A stretch of DNA of 64,000 bases, taken from the NCBI RefSeq assembly GCF_028737205.1, contig NZ_JAQZAL010000020.1, positions 1 through 64,000 of the forward strand. The letters are read 5' to 3'. The translations under genes were made by a program, and so were the position numbers. Under the pieces are notes generated by a model, which made no database searches, was not told the origin of the DNA, and was given only the letters and a program-made list of their open reading frames with translations. This DNA comes from Actinomycetospora lutea. GTDB lineage: Bacteria > Actinomycetota > Actinomycetes > Mycobacteriales > Pseudonocardiaceae. Shown here in pieces: positions 1-9,144 of this stretch (positions within the stretch are counted from its first letter, which is position 1; each line of letters begins with the position of its first letter).

Positions 1-2
1 AG

Positions 3-656
3 CTGACCGAGGCCATGCACGGGTTCCGCGGCGCGCTGGGGATCAAGGTGATCCTGTGCCGACCGCGCGATCCCGAGGCCAAGGGCCTGGTCGAGCGGGC
101 CAACGAGTACCTGGAGACCTCGTTCCTGCCCGGACGCCGCTTCGCGTCGCCGACGGACTTCAACGGCCAGCTCGGGGTGTGGTTGGCGCGGGCCAACCAG
201 CGCCACCACCGCCGGCTCGGCGCCCGGCCGGTCGAACGGTGGAAGGCGGATCGGGCCGCGATGGTGGCGCTGCCGCCGGTCGCGCCGTCCTCGGGCTGGA
301 CGACCAGTCTGCGGCTACCTCGGGACCACTATGTCCGCCTCGACGGCAACGACTACTCGGTGCACCCCACCGCGGTCGGGCGCCGGATCGTCGTCAGCGC
401 CGACCTCGAGCAGGTCACCGCAGCCCTCGACGGGCAGCAGGTCGCCCGCCATCGGCGCTGCTGGGCGCGGCACCAGAGCATCACCGACCCCGCCCACGCC
501 GACGCCGCGGCCCGGCTGCGGCAGGCCTACCGCGAGCGGCCCGCGGCTCCCAGCGGCGAGGAGGTCGCCTGCCGCGACCTGGCCGACTACGACCGCATGT
601 TCGGTCTGAGCAGCACCGAGGACGGGGACGAGCCGGCGATGGGCCAGGCGGTCTGA
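3..656 (+). CDS. istA: IS21-family transposase IstA, C-terminal part (cut by window edge)
   Basis: This is the C-terminal ~217 residues of the large IS21 transposase. The reading frame is open to the left edge, so the true start is outside the window. The stretch GLVERANEYLE carries the glutamate expected as the last residue of the DDE catalytic triad in IS21 IstA proteins, and the following Arg-rich region (HHRRLGARPVERW) is typical of the family. The C-terminal domain after about residue 95 is the family's variable DNA-binding tail. The stop codon overlaps the start of istB (TGATG), the usual translational coupling of the istAB pair. I see no disruption in the visible part. Confidence 0.9.
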   Translation: MTEAMHGFRGALGIKVILCRPRDPEAKGLVERANEYLETSFLPGRRFASPTDFNGQLGVWLARANQRHHRRLGARPVERWKADRAAMVALPPVAPSSGWTTSLRLPRDHYVRLDGNDYSVHPTAVGRRIVVSADLEQVTAALDGQQVARHRRCWARHQSITDPAHADAAARLRQAYRERPAAPSGEEVACRDLADYDRMFGLSSTEDGDEPAMGQAV

Positions 657-1465
657 TGCCCGCCAAGGTGTCCTCCAGCGCGCCCACCAGCGGACGCAAC
701 ATCGCCTCGGAACTGGCCTACCTGACCCGGGCGCTCAAGGCCCCCTCGCTCGCGGCCGCGGTAGAGCGCCTCGCCGAGCGCGCCCGCACCGAGTCCTGGA
801 CCCACGAGGAGTTCCTGGCCGCCTGCCTGCAACGCGAGGTCGCCGCCCGCGAAGCCCACGGCGGCGAGGGCCGCATCCGCGCCGCCCGCTTCCCGGCCCG
901 CAAGAGCCTCGAGGACTTCGACGTCGAGCACCAGCGCTCCCTCAAGCGCGAGACCCTCGCCCACCTCGGCACCCTGGACTTCATCACCGCCCGCGAGAAC
1001 GTGGTGTTCCTCGGGCCGCCCGGCACCGGCAAGACCCACCTCGCGGTCGGCCTGGGTGTCCGGGCCTGTCAGGCCGGGCACCGCACCCTGTTCGCCACCG
1101 CCGCCGAGTGGGTCGCCCGCCTCGCCGAGGCCCACCACGCCGGCCGGCTGCAGGCCGAGCTGACCAAGCTGGGCCGGGTCCCGCTGCTGATCATCGACGA
1201 GGTCGGCTACATCCCGTTCGAAGCCGAAGCGGCGAACCTGTTCTTCCAGCTCGTCTCGTCCCGCTACGAACAGGCCTCGCTGATCGTCACCAGCAACAAG
1301 CCCTTCGGTCGGTGGGGCGAAGTCTTCGGCGACGACGTCGTCGCTGCCGCGATGATCGACCGGCTGGTGCACCACGCCGAGGTCGTCTCGCTCAAGGGCG
1401 ACAGCTACCGGCTCAAAGACCGCGACCTCGGCCGCGTCCCCGCAACCGGCAAGACCGACGACTAA
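656..1465 (+). CDS. istB: IS21-family helper ATPase IstB
   Basis: A 269-residue AAA+ ATPase that activates IstA for transposition. Walker A is GPPGTGKTH at about residues 120-128 and Walker B is LLIIDEVGY at about residues 178-186, followed by the sensor motif VTSNK. The start ATG overlaps the istA stop by one base. The same frame is open further upstream inside istA, but that extension is Arg/Pro-rich antisense-like sequence and there is no reason to use it. The length matches intact IstB proteins, so this copy may be functional if the left part of the IS is intact. Confidence 0.95.
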   Translation: MPAKVSSSAPTSGRNIASELAYLTRALKAPSLAAAVERLAERARTESWTHEEFLAACLQREVAAREAHGGEGRIRAARFPARKSLEDFDVEHQRSLKRETLAHLGTLDFITARENVVFLGPPGTGKTHLAVGLGVRACQAGHRTLFATAAEWVARLAEAHHAGRLQAELTKLGRVPLLIIDEVGYIPFEAEAANLFFQLVSSRYEQASLIVTSNKPFGRWGEVFGDDVVAAAMIDRLVHHAEVVSLKGDSYRLKDRDLGRVPATGKTDD

Positions 1466-1479
1466 CTAGATCAACAACC

Positions 1480-1537
1480 TGGCAGGGGGTCCATTTTCGG
1501 CCGTCGCCAGGGGGTCCAGGTTCAGCTGCCGTTGACA
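1480..1537. repeat. Right terminal repeat region of the IS21-type element
   Basis: Two imperfect direct copies sharing the core CAGGGGGTCCA (about 1480-1498 and 1505-1523) are followed by CTGCCGTTGACA, whose complement begins TGTCAACGG, a usual IS21 tip. Multiple inner repeats next to the tip are characteristic of IS21 ends. The element therefore ends near 1537. The left end and the target duplication are outside the window or not identifiable. The 280 bp between here and the next start codon hold no gene I can support. Confidence 0.75.
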
Positions 1538-1816
1538 GCCCCTCCCTGCACGCCTCGGCAGACGCCGTGGCCGCAGCACGGTGGCGCTGCAGGGGCGCGG
1601 CCACTTGGGTGCCTCCCGCGAGCGGCGACTGCTGCGCGGACGACTTCGGGGTGGCTTCGCAGACAGCCGCGAGGGCGCGGTCCTGGCGCATCAGGTGCTG
1701 ACGTGCTCGCCCAGCCTTCGACCCCCGGGCAGACGCGCTTGCAGACGTTGCTTGCATCGACGAGTGGGGCGAAGCTGGCGAGGATCGGGGGGCCGGCCGG
1801 AGGAGGGGAGGCTGCG

Positions 1817-2536
1817 GTGCTGCAGTGCTGCCCCAACGGTGCCCGCCCAGCTGATGCGTACCCGGCCGTGCCGATGACTCCACGGCACCTCGCTCGGGAC
1901 GCGCGCGCGGTTTCCGCGCTCGGCGTGCAGCGCGTCCACGTGCATCCTCGCGACCCCGACGGGCGCGAGAGCCTCGATCCGAGCACGGTCGGGGCCGTGA
2001 CCCGCGCGATCCGCGAGATGGCCCCGCAGACCGAGATCGGGGTCACCACGGCCCGATGGGTCGAGCCCGACCCCGTCGCACGCACCGAAATCATCGAACA
2101 GTGGGGGCGGCTGCCCACCCACGCCCGCCCCGACCTCGCCTCGGTCAACGTCCACGAACGCGGGTGGCAGCGGGTGTGCGCGGCCCTCGACGCGGTGGGC
2201 ATCGGGGTGGAGCTCGGAGTCTGGACCTCCGGGGACGCCGTACAGCTCAAGCGGACCGGTCTACCCCGAGGCACGGCCCGGATCCTGGCCGAAGTGACCG
2301 TGACCGATCCCCGCCTGGCGGTCGCCGAGGCGATGCGCATCCTCAAGGCGCTCGGCCCCATGCCCACTCCGATCCTCCTGCACGGCGAGGACGCCGGGGC
2401 CTGGCCCGTCCTTGACTACGCGCAGCGCATGAACCTCGACACGCGGATCGGCTTCGAGGACACCCTCGAATGCCCAGGTGGCATCAGGCGGGCCGTGAGC
2501 AACGAGGAGCTCGTGCGTTACGCACTCACGCGCTGA
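1817..2536 (+). CDS. BKACE (DUF849, beta-keto acid cleavage enzyme) family protein
   Basis: 239 residues. BKACE enzymes condense a beta-keto acid with acetyl-CoA and split it into a new CoA ester and acetoacetate, using a metal ion. The N-terminal NGARP motif, the metal-binding HVHPRD (H41 and H43 from this start) and the later GFEDTL motif, whose Glu is the usual third ligand, are all present. The GTG start is chosen because a strong ribosome site (AGGAGGGGAG, 1801-1810) lies six bases upstream and because NGARP is normally near the N-terminus. At ~240 aa it is shorter than the usual 270-310 aa. The substrate cannot be read from the sequence. It lies just beyond an IS21 end, so the upstream promoter may have been altered by the insertion. 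Confidence 0.8.
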   Translation: MLQCCPNGARPADAYPAVPMTPRHLARDARAVSALGVQRVHVHPRDPDGRESLDPSTVGAVTRAIREMAPQTEIGVTTARWVEPDPVARTEIIEQWGRLPTHARPDLASVNVHERGWQRVCAALDAVGIGVELGVWTSGDAVQLKRTGLPRGTARILAEVTVTDPRLAVAEAMRILKALGPMPTPILLHGEDAGAWPVLDYAQRMNLDTRIGFEDTLECPGGIRRAVSNEELVRYALTR

Positions 2537-2559
2537 AGACCTGTCCGATCATTCTTGAT

Positions 2560-3050
2560 CTCGGATGGCGCTCTGAACAATGGGGCGACCAGTGATGCCC
2601 AGGAGCACCAGGGGCCCTCGGCGAGTCGCGCGGACGTCGCTTCCAGCGGTCGTCCGCCGGCGGTCGGCAGGGCACCCCACGAGTCGCGACGTGACGGGCT
2701 CAGCAGCAAACGTCGGCGACGCGGGCGCCAGTGGCGGGATGTGTCCGTCGACTGCGTAGTCCGTGCGGACGCGGCGTCCTGTCTCCTCCTCGGTCTCGTG
2801 GGCCGCGGCCTGCTCGACGGTTCTCGCCGGGCTCGACCTTGCCTCGGGAGAACGCGACTGGCGCGAGACCATCGCGGCGTCCGTTCAGCAGGACTCCCTG
2901 CGGCCGGTCTCCACGGGTTACGGCTCCACCTGCTGCGTCGCCGCCGTCAACGCGTGCCCCTTCGTGTCGACGCGAATACGGACGCGACCTCGCGGCGACT
3001 GCTGACCTGGACCTCTGGGGCCTCGCTCGACTGGATCTTGGCATAACCCG
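2560..3050 (-). pseudogene. Decayed NUDIX (MutT-like) hydrolase
   Basis: On the minus strand, pieces of a NUDIX protein are spread over different frames. One frame reads SRGKVEPGE, the beginning of the Nudix box, and a neighbouring frame reads EEETGRRVRTDY, its end. Later fragments resemble the C-terminal part of the same domain. No single frame carries the complete GX5EX7REUXEEXGU box, so at least one indel separates the halves. The original family was probably a MutT1/MutT2-like NTP-cleaning enzyme, but the identity is uncertain. There is no other gene between the BKACE stop and 3087. Confidence 0.55.
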
Positions 3051-3086
3051 ACCGCGACCCGCCGAGGTGTGCTGTCGATATCGGAG

Positions 3087-5087
3087 TCAGCTCTCCGGGT
3101 CCGGTACCAGGAAGGTCACCTTGGTGCCGCCGGCGCGACACTGGATCTCGACGTCGTCGGCGATCTCGCGGATGAGCACCAGGCCGCGGCCGCGGTGGCC
3201 GGGATCGCTCGGTGGCGGTCGCCAGCGGCCCTCATCGCTGACCGTGACCCGCACCGTACCGGAGTGCGTGCGGGCGACCTCGAGCGAGACCTCTCCGTCC
3301 GCGTCCGTGTAGGCGTGCTCGATGGCGTTGGTGACCGCCTCGCCGATGGCCAGGTGGAGATCGTCGGCATGGCCCTGAGCGACCCCAGCCCGCGCGGCCC
3401 ACCTCGTCACCTGCTGCCGCGAGGTCCGCAGTGATGCGGGGGTGGCCGGAAGCCGCAGACGCAAGGGCTCGGGAATCCACCGGACCATGACCAGCGCGAT
3501 GTCATCGCCGGCTCCGGAGCCGCCACCGCCACCGTTGGCCGCGGCGTCGACCAGACCACTCAGGAGGTCCTCGGGGTGTCGGTGCCCCACCTGGACGGCC
3601 GTGTGCCGCAGCCGGTCGAGGCCCTCGTCCAGCGACTCCCCACGCCGCTCGACGAGGCCGTCGGTGTAGAGCAGCACCGACGAGCCGGGCGCCAGGGCGA
3701 GGCTGGCCGACCGGTAGGCAGCGGCGCGCTCGCGCACGCCGAGCATGGTGCCCTCGCCCCCGCTCGGGAAGCGGACGCCGTCGTCATCGATGAGCAGCAG
3801 CGGGAGGTGCCCCGCGAGCGCCCAGGTCAGCAGGCCGGTCTCCCAGTCGAGGGTGAGGCACGCGCAGGTACTGCCCAAGGCGCCCTCGACGCCGGCGGCG
3901 AAGCGGTCGAGCCGCTCGAGCGCCTCGGCCGGCGGATGTCCCTCGAGCAGGTAGGCGGACAGGGCGCTGCGCAGCTGCCCCATCACAGCGGCGGCCCGCG
4001 GGCCGTGCCCGACGACGTCGCCTACTGCCAACGCCACGGAAGCCTCCCCGATCACCATCAGGTCGTACCAGTCCCCGCCGGCCTGGGCCTCGGCGCTGGC
4101 CGGGAGATAGCGGGTCGCCGTGCTGAGCCGCGCCAGCGCCGGCGCGGCGCGGGGCAGCAGACTGCGCTGCAGGGTCTGGGCCACGTCGTGCTCGACCAGG
4201 TAGAGCCGCTCGCGCTCGACCTCGGCGCGCCGACGCGCGGTGACGTCGCGCCCGATCGCCTGCCACAGACCGTCGGGGGTGAACCAGATGCTCAGCTCGA
4301 TGGCCACCGTTCCGCCGGCCGCGTGGCACATCTCCCAGGTCTCGTTGACCGCCTCGCCCCGGCGCAAGCGTTCCTTCAGCAGCCCCAGACTGCCCTGGTC
4401 CTCCGCGCGCACCAGGTCCTGCACCTGCCGACGCACGTGCTCCTCGCGCGTCAGCCCGACCATGGCGCACGCCGCCGGGTTCACATCGAGGAACCGGCCG
4501 TCCTGATCGGCGAGCCAGATACCGTCGGTCGCCCGCTCGAACAGCAGCCGGAACCGGTCCTCGCTGCCCCGGGCGCTGCGCACGGCCCGCGCCCGCGCCA
4601 GCGACTCCCAGCAGCGGCTGGCCACCGTCACCGTCAGGTCGATCTCCCTCGGCGCCCAGCGCCGCGGGTGCGCCTGGTGCACCGCCATCGCGGCGACGAA
4701 CCGGCGCTGCTTGGTCAGCGGGACACAGACCACGGCGTGGATCCCGGTGGCGGTGTAGACCGCGCGCTGGTCGTCGGTGAGGCGCGGGTCGATCTCGGCG
4801 TCCTCGACGACCCACGCCTCACCCCGGCGCATCGACGACAGCGCCTCCGCGCCGAACTGGGACATCGCGAACCGCCCAGTCAGGTGCGGCAGCCCCGAGG
4901 CCCAGTCCCCGGACATGACGAAGTGATCCTCGTCGGCCTCGACCTGCGCGTAGGCGCACCGGTCGGCTCCGACATACTCGCCGAGACGCTGCGCCGCGAC
5001 GATCATGATCTCGTCGGCGTCCTCGACCAGCTGCAGCTCCCGATCGAGCGCCGCCACGAAGCCGTCGCCCAACCACGACTCGCTCAC
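3087..5087 (-). CDS. GAF-PAS-SpoIIE phosphatase fused to an anti-sigma-type HATPase
   Basis: 666 residues from the GTG at 5087; the frame extends to 5207, but the extra 40 residues are Arg/Gly-rich and non-conserved in character. Domains in order: an N-terminal GAF-like sensor (about 1-170), a PAS domain (about 185-305, with FRLLFERATDGIWLAD and LDVNPAACAMVG), a PPM/SpoIIE serine phosphatase (about 320-525, with GGDWYD, VGDVVGHG and GDDIALVMVR), and a C-terminal serine-kinase-type ATPase (about 535-665, with AIGEAVTNAIEHAY as the N box and DEGRWRPPP plus GRGLVLI as the G boxes). Known relatives run partner-switching control of alternative sigma factors in the cytoplasm. No antagonist or sigma gene is adjacent. 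There is no transmembrane segment. Confidence 0.85.
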   Translation of the reverse strand: MSESWLGDGFVAALDRELQLVEDADEIMIVAAQRLGEYVGADRCAYAQVEADEDHFVMSGDWASGLPHLTGRFAMSQFGAEALSSMRRGEAWVVEDAEIDPRLTDDQRAVYTATGIHAVVCVPLTKQRRFVAAMAVHQAHPRRWAPREIDLTVTVASRCWESLARARAVRSARGSEDRFRLLFERATDGIWLADQDGRFLDVNPAACAMVGLTREEHVRRQVQDLVRAEDQGSLGLLKERLRRGEAVNETWEMCHAAGGTVAIELSIWFTPDGLWQAIGRDVTARRRAEVERERLYLVEHDVAQTLQRSLLPRAAPALARLSTATRYLPASAEAQAGGDWYDLMVIGEASVALAVGDVVGHGPRAAAVMGQLRSALSAYLLEGHPPAEALERLDRFAAGVEGALGSTCACLTLDWETGLLTWALAGHLPLLLIDDDGVRFPSGGEGTMLGVRERAAAYRSASLALAPGSSVLLYTDGLVERRGESLDEGLDRLRHTAVQVGHRHPEDLLSGLVDAAANGGGGGSGAGDDIALVMVRWIPEPLRLRLPATPASLRTSRQQVTRWAARAGVAQGHADDLHLAIGEAVTNAIEHAYTDADGEVSLEVARTHSGTVRVTVSDEGRWRPPPSDPGHRGRGLVLIREIADDVEIQCRAGGTKVTFLVPDPES

Positions 5088-5209
5088 CGAGAGCCCCGCT
5101 CGAGGACCGCTCCATGGTGGAGCGAGGCAGCACACACGTGCTGAACCTCCTCGTCTTCGCCCGACGACCCGGCGCCCAGCGTGCGCCCTCCCCGAGCTGC
5201 ACGCCATGC

Positions 5210-5944
5210 CGCGGGGTGAACCCTACTGACGTGGCCGTCGCACGCGCGGCGCCCCGACGACGTCCTCCGTCCCGGAACGACCGCGGTGGCAGGGCCGACG
5301 ACGCCGCAGGCCGGCCGCGAGCCGTGCCGTATCGTGGCCGAGAGCCCGCAGCCCGAGGGCGGCGACGCCGGCGATGGCGCCTACCGGATCGCTGCCCCTC
5401 GGCGCCGGCAGCAGCGCGCTCGCCATGGCGACGGTGTTCGGTGCGCTCGGCGGGCCATCGTCATCGTCGAGCCCCGATGGGCGCCGCAGCGTCCCGGAAA
5501 TCATCGCGTGGGCCAGGCCATCACCAAGCTCGCCGACCAACTCCAGCGATCGGCCCGGTCTCCCGCCCGGACAGCTCGTCCGAGCGGTACCGGCCGGGCG
5601 CAACACGGCGGCAATCCGCGCAAACCCCCACTGATCGTCGGCGAGGTGTGCCAGCTCCGGGGACTAGATGTAGTGCTCAGCTGCGTTGTTGACGCGGGTG
5701 AGCACGACACCCAACCGCTCGGGGAGGGCGTGCGCACGGAACCCATCGGCGAGGAGCTCGACAACCGGTCAAGGGCGAGGGCCAGAACCTCATGGTGGGT
5801 ACCTGGAACTGTGCGTGTTGGTGGGTTGACCAAGGCGTGGACCATGCCCGAAGGCGTCTCACCGAAGCGGAACCCGGCTGACATCCGTGCCATCGCGTGC
5901 TTCGTGCGCATGCGACCTGCGCAGGCGACCCCCGCGGTGGTGAT
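5210..5944. other. No confident gene; probable decayed minus-strand coding remnants
   Basis: The minus strand holds suggestive fragments in different frames: one with FGETPSGMVHALVNPPTR (around 5800-5860), one ending ERLGVVLTRVNNAAEHYI before a TAG at about 5664, and one with SLELVGELGDGLAHAMISG further down (about 5500). They do not form one open frame and I do not recognise the family. The stretch looks like an old gene broken by indels rather than ordinary intergenic DNA. Confidence 0.3.
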
Positions 5945-6880
5945 CTACCGAGCGTGCTCATGCGGACCGGGGAAAGTCGGTGCCCGCAGAACGACGTCTT
6001 CGTAGCGGGCGCCGGCGGCGGCCTCGGGATCGAGCAGGTCCCAGGTCTGCATCCACGCGTGTGCCCGCTCGAACATCTCCGATGTATAGGGCTGGGGCAC
6101 GACGCGCTCGCCGGGACCGAATCGCCGCACGTCCACCAGCGCGAGGAGATCCTCGGGCACCTCCCGCGCCCAGTAATGGGTGTAGTGCTTCGGCTCGAGA
6201 TCGATTTCCTGCTGAGCGCGCAGGAGGGCACGGAAGTAGCGCTCGACATCCTGGGGGTCCGCGCTCGGCGACAGGAAGAAGCCCATCACGAACGTCGTGT
6301 CGACGAGCTTGGCGAACCCGCGCTGCTCGAGCACGTACGCCCCGGCGCCCCACACGTTCACCGCGGACACCGTGCCCTCGAGCAGCAGTCGAACCCGCTC
6401 GAAGGGCCGGCCGACGAAGCCCAGACGGATGTCGCCGCGCGGGAGGAACGGCTCGAGGCCTTGCAGGGCCGAATAGTGGCTGCCCGAGTGGTAACCCACG
6501 CCCACCTCGACCCCCGCCAGGTCGCGGGGCTCCCGAAGCCCCCGATCCGGGGCGACGTAGATGCCGGCAGGGCAGACCGAGTAGGCGTTGCCGTACATCC
6601 TGCCGTGGTGCTCGGTGGCGGCCGCGTTGACCGCCCAGTGGCAGGCGCACGAGACCTCGGCGGAACGCCCCGCCGCCATGTCCTCGAGGGCCCCGCTGCG
6701 CACGTCGAGCGGCGCGTCGTCCTCGCGGGCCACGCTGCTGGTCCCGCCCGCGAACCCGGCCGCGTCGAAGGCGTACTCCAGCCCCTCGGCAGCGAAGAAG
6801 CCGTGCTCCTCGGCGACCCACTCGTGCAGCCGGACGTGCGGCTGAATCCGGAACACCACGCTGATCGCCCCTCTCGCCAC
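5945..6880 (-). CDS. NMT1/THI5-like (SsuA/nitrate-type) substrate-binding protein
   Basis: 311 residues resembling periplasmic-type binding proteins of nitrate/sulfonate/pyrimidine-precursor ABC transporters. The N-terminal VVFRIQPHVRLHEWVAEEHG followed by FFAAEGL is the usual 'short N-lobe then ligand pocket' start, and the C-terminal segment HYTHYWAREVPEDLL is typical of this group. There is no signal peptide or lipobox, so it may act in the cytoplasm or may be an enzyme-like relative rather than a transporter component. No permease or ATPase gene is next to it. Ligand unknown. Confidence 0.65.
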   Translation of the reverse strand: MARGAISVVFRIQPHVRLHEWVAEEHGFFAAEGLEYAFDAAGFAGGTSSVAREDDAPLDVRSGALEDMAAGRSAEVSCACHWAVNAAATEHHGRMYGNAYSVCPAGIYVAPDRGLREPRDLAGVEVGVGYHSGSHYSALQGLEPFLPRGDIRLGFVGRPFERVRLLLEGTVSAVNVWGAGAYVLEQRGFAKLVDTTFVMGFFLSPSADPQDVERYFRALLRAQQEIDLEPKHYTHYWAREVPEDLLALVDVRRFGPGERVVPQPYTSEMFERAHAWMQTWDLLDPEAAAGARYEDVVLRAPTFPGPHEHAR

Positions 6881-7247
6881 CGGCGGACGTACCGTCAGCG
6901 TGCGCCCGCCCGCGCCACCTCCGCCACCGTCACCCGCGGATCGAGGCGGAACACGTGCGAGGGAGGACGCCCCCGCACAGTCCCGGTCTGAGGGTCACCG
7001 GCAGCCCGTCACTTCCCCACGACCTACGGCCATGATCGTTGGTCTCCGGAGCCAAGGGACCTTCAGAGCGCGAAGAAGACCCACGCCTGTCCGGCGGCCT
7101 TCCCGCCCGCAGCGCGGTCAGCGGTGGCCGTCAGCCCGGATGGGGCAGGACGCAGGTGCGAGCTCCCGAGGGGCGGGCAGGACCCCCAGCTCGGCCTCAG
7201 CACCAACCGCGGTCCCACCGGTCATGCAGGCCTGACGGTGCCGGGGG
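6881..7247. other. Intergenic, no gene supported
   Basis: About 370 bp between two minus-strand genes. Open frames exist on both strands only because of the high GC content. I see no ribosome site with a convincing frame, no clear terminator and no RNA gene. Confidence 0.5.
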
Positions 7248-8672
7248 TTAGCGGCTCGGGGACGCCGCGGGGCGCTGGGGTCTCGGATTCTCGACCGCGG
7301 CGGCGACCGCGAGCAGGTGCCAGTCGGCCCGGCGGCCGCCGACCAGTTGCAGTCCTACGGGCAGACCTTCGGTGGTGAACCCGGCGGGCACCGAGATCGC
7401 GGGCAGCCCGGTGGCCGAAATCAGGTACGCCGATCTCATCCAGTCCAGGTAGGACTGCTGCGGCACTCCAGCGATCTGGTGCACCCAGTCCAGATCCACG
7501 TCGAACGGGGCTACCTGGCTCACCGGGCAGGCGAGCACATCGAAGTCGGCGAAGAACGCGCTGACCCGCTCGGCCAACGTCGCCCACAAGGTGGTGGCCC
7601 GGCTGAGGTCGGCGACGGTCAGCTCCTGGCCGCGCTCGATGTTCCATGTCACGTTCGGGCCGAGGGCGCCGGGGTGGGCACGCAGCAACGGCTCGAACGC
7701 CGTCACGAAGCGCAGCGCCCGCCAGGTCCGGAACACCTCGTCCCCGCCGGTCAGGTCAGGTGCCGCATCCCTGATCTGGCAGCCAACGTCGGCCAGTACC
7801 GCACGGGCAGGCGCCAGCGCGGCCCTCACCTCGGGCTCGACCGGCAGACCCAGGTCCGCGCTCCAGGCCACGCGAACCCCCTGCAGGTCCTGCGCCAGCA
7901 CTCGGGTCACGTCGGCCGGAGCGGCCAGCGCGGGCGGCGGCGTGTCGAGCGCGAGGGTGGCCCGGGGGTCAGGACCGGACAGGACGGCGAGCAGCAGAGC
8001 CGTGTCCGCAACGGTTCGAGCCATCGGCCCCTGGACGCTCAGGGTGTCAGCCGGGTCGGTGACCGGCCAGGTGGGCACCCGGCCCGGCGACGGCCGCAAG
8101 CCCACGACGTTGCAGAAGCTGGCCGGGTTTCGCAGCGACCCCCCGAGGTCGCTCCCGTCGGCCAGACACACCATCCGCGCCGCCAGCGCCGCGGCCGCCC
8201 CGCCGCTGCTCCCGCCCGCACTACGGCTCAAGTCGTACGGATTGCGGGTCGCACCGAACACCCGGTTCACGGTGTGCGAGCCCGCGCCGAACTCCGGGGT
8301 ATTGGTCTTGCCCAGACTGATCGCCCCGGCGCCAGCCATCCGGCTCACCACCAGATCGTCGCGATCGGGCACATGCTCGGCGAACAGTGGGGATCCGTAG
8401 GTAGTGCGCACCCCTGCGGTGTCGATGAGGTCCTTGTGCGCGACCGGTAGCCCGTGCAGCAAACCCGGCGCATGACCCCGGGCCAGCGCCTGGTCCGCGG
8501 CCGCCGCCTTCGCCATGGCTTGCTCAAAGCACCGGGTCACCACCGCATTCACGGCTCCATCGACCGCCTCGACCCGCTCGATGTGCGCAGCGATCACCTC
8601 ACGCGCCGAGACCTCCCGACCACGCAGCATCCCGGCCAGCGTGATCGCATCGTGGTCCCACAGAGCCGTCAT
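7248..8672 (-). CDS. Amidase (amidase-signature family)
   Basis: 474 residues from the ATG giving MTALWDHDAITLAG; the longer frame to 8852 adds 60 non-conserved residues. Amidase-signature enzymes hydrolyse amides or nitrile-derived amides with a Ser-cisSer-Lys triad. The lysine is in VAHKDLIDTAG, the cis-serine and nucleophile region is in the Gly/Ser-rich SAGGSSGGAAAALAA, and GSDLGGSLRNPASFC is the family's central signature (Ser replaces the more common Ile/Ser pattern, within family variation). The C-terminal PVGLQLVGGR is also conserved. Cytoplasmic, no signal peptide. The natural substrate is not evident; the neighbouring binding protein might share a substrate. Confidence 0.88.
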   Translation of the reverse strand: MTALWDHDAITLAGMLRGREVSAREVIAAHIERVEAVDGAVNAVVTRCFEQAMAKAAAADQALARGHAPGLLHGLPVAHKDLIDTAGVRTTYGSPLFAEHVPDRDDLVVSRMAGAGAISLGKTNTPEFGAGSHTVNRVFGATRNPYDLSRSAGGSSGGAAAALAARMVCLADGSDLGGSLRNPASFCNVVGLRPSPGRVPTWPVTDPADTLSVQGPMARTVADTALLLAVLSGPDPRATLALDTPPPALAAPADVTRVLAQDLQGVRVAWSADLGLPVEPEVRAALAPARAVLADVGCQIRDAAPDLTGGDEVFRTWRALRFVTAFEPLLRAHPGALGPNVTWNIERGQELTVADLSRATTLWATLAERVSAFFADFDVLACPVSQVAPFDVDLDWVHQIAGVPQQSYLDWMRSAYLISATGLPAISVPAGFTTEGLPVGLQLVGGRRADWHLLAVAAAVENPRPQRPAASPSR

Positions 8673-8775
8673 CGGATCAAGCGTAATCGGCCGTGAGCCG
8701 AGATAACTGGAGAACTGTGCTGGAGATCGTTGAGGTGGCGGTAGGCGAGCCCGTCCCGACCCAGGGCGGGAGTAC

Positions 8776-9144
8776 CTACTTGTGAGCTGCGTCGTACGCC
8801 TCGACGACGTTGCCGGGGAGGCGGCCACGGTCACTGACCGCCCAGCCTTCACTCTTCGCCCAGTCTCGGATGGCCTTCATGGCCTCCCTGCTTCGGCCGA
8901 CGACGCCCGTTCCGGACGAGCTGCTCGAAGAGGAACCGGAGCCTGAGCGGCCACCCCTCGAGCGCCGGCCACCGGTGCGCCGGGCGGCCGAGATGTAGGG
9001 AGCGAAGATTTCGCGCAGCTGTTCGGCGTTCTCCTCGTTGAGGTCGATCTCGTAGGTGGCGCCGTCAAGAGCGTACTCAACGGTCTCGTTTGCTTCGGTG
9101 CCGTCCAGGTCGTCGATGAGGGACACGACCGTCTTCTGTGCCAT
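8776..9144 (-). CDS. lsr2: Lsr2-family nucleoid-associated protein
   Basis: 122 residues from MAQKTVVSLIDDLDG; the frame runs upstream to 9180 but MAQK is the conserved Lsr2 N-terminus. The N-terminal domain (1-60) makes the dimer, then comes a flexible linker with a serine run (about residues 72-80), and the C-terminal domain IRDWAKSEGWAVSDRGRLP contains the RGR loop that enters the minor groove of AT-rich DNA. Lsr2 is a xenogeneic silencer and bridging protein in actinobacteria. In this window the AT-richer cargo near 28-32 kb would be a plausible target, which is inference. Actinobacteria often have more than one copy, so this may not be the only one. Confidence 0.95.
   Translation of the reverse strand: MAQKTVVSLIDDLDGTEANETVEYALDGATYEIDLNEENAEQLREIFAPYISAARRTGGRRSRGGRSGSGSSSSSSSGTGVVGRSREAMKAIRDWAKSEGWAVSDRGRLPGNVVEAYDAAHK

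Noticed and set aside
56-655. N-terminal extension of the istB frame through istA
   Set aside because: Arg/Pro-rich shadow of the real istA frame; IstB has a normal start at 656.
5286-6005. 239-codon plus-strand frame before the binding-protein gene
   Set aside because: Arg/Gly-rich, overlaps the end of the real minus-strand gene, and minus-strand fragments in the same region look more protein-like.
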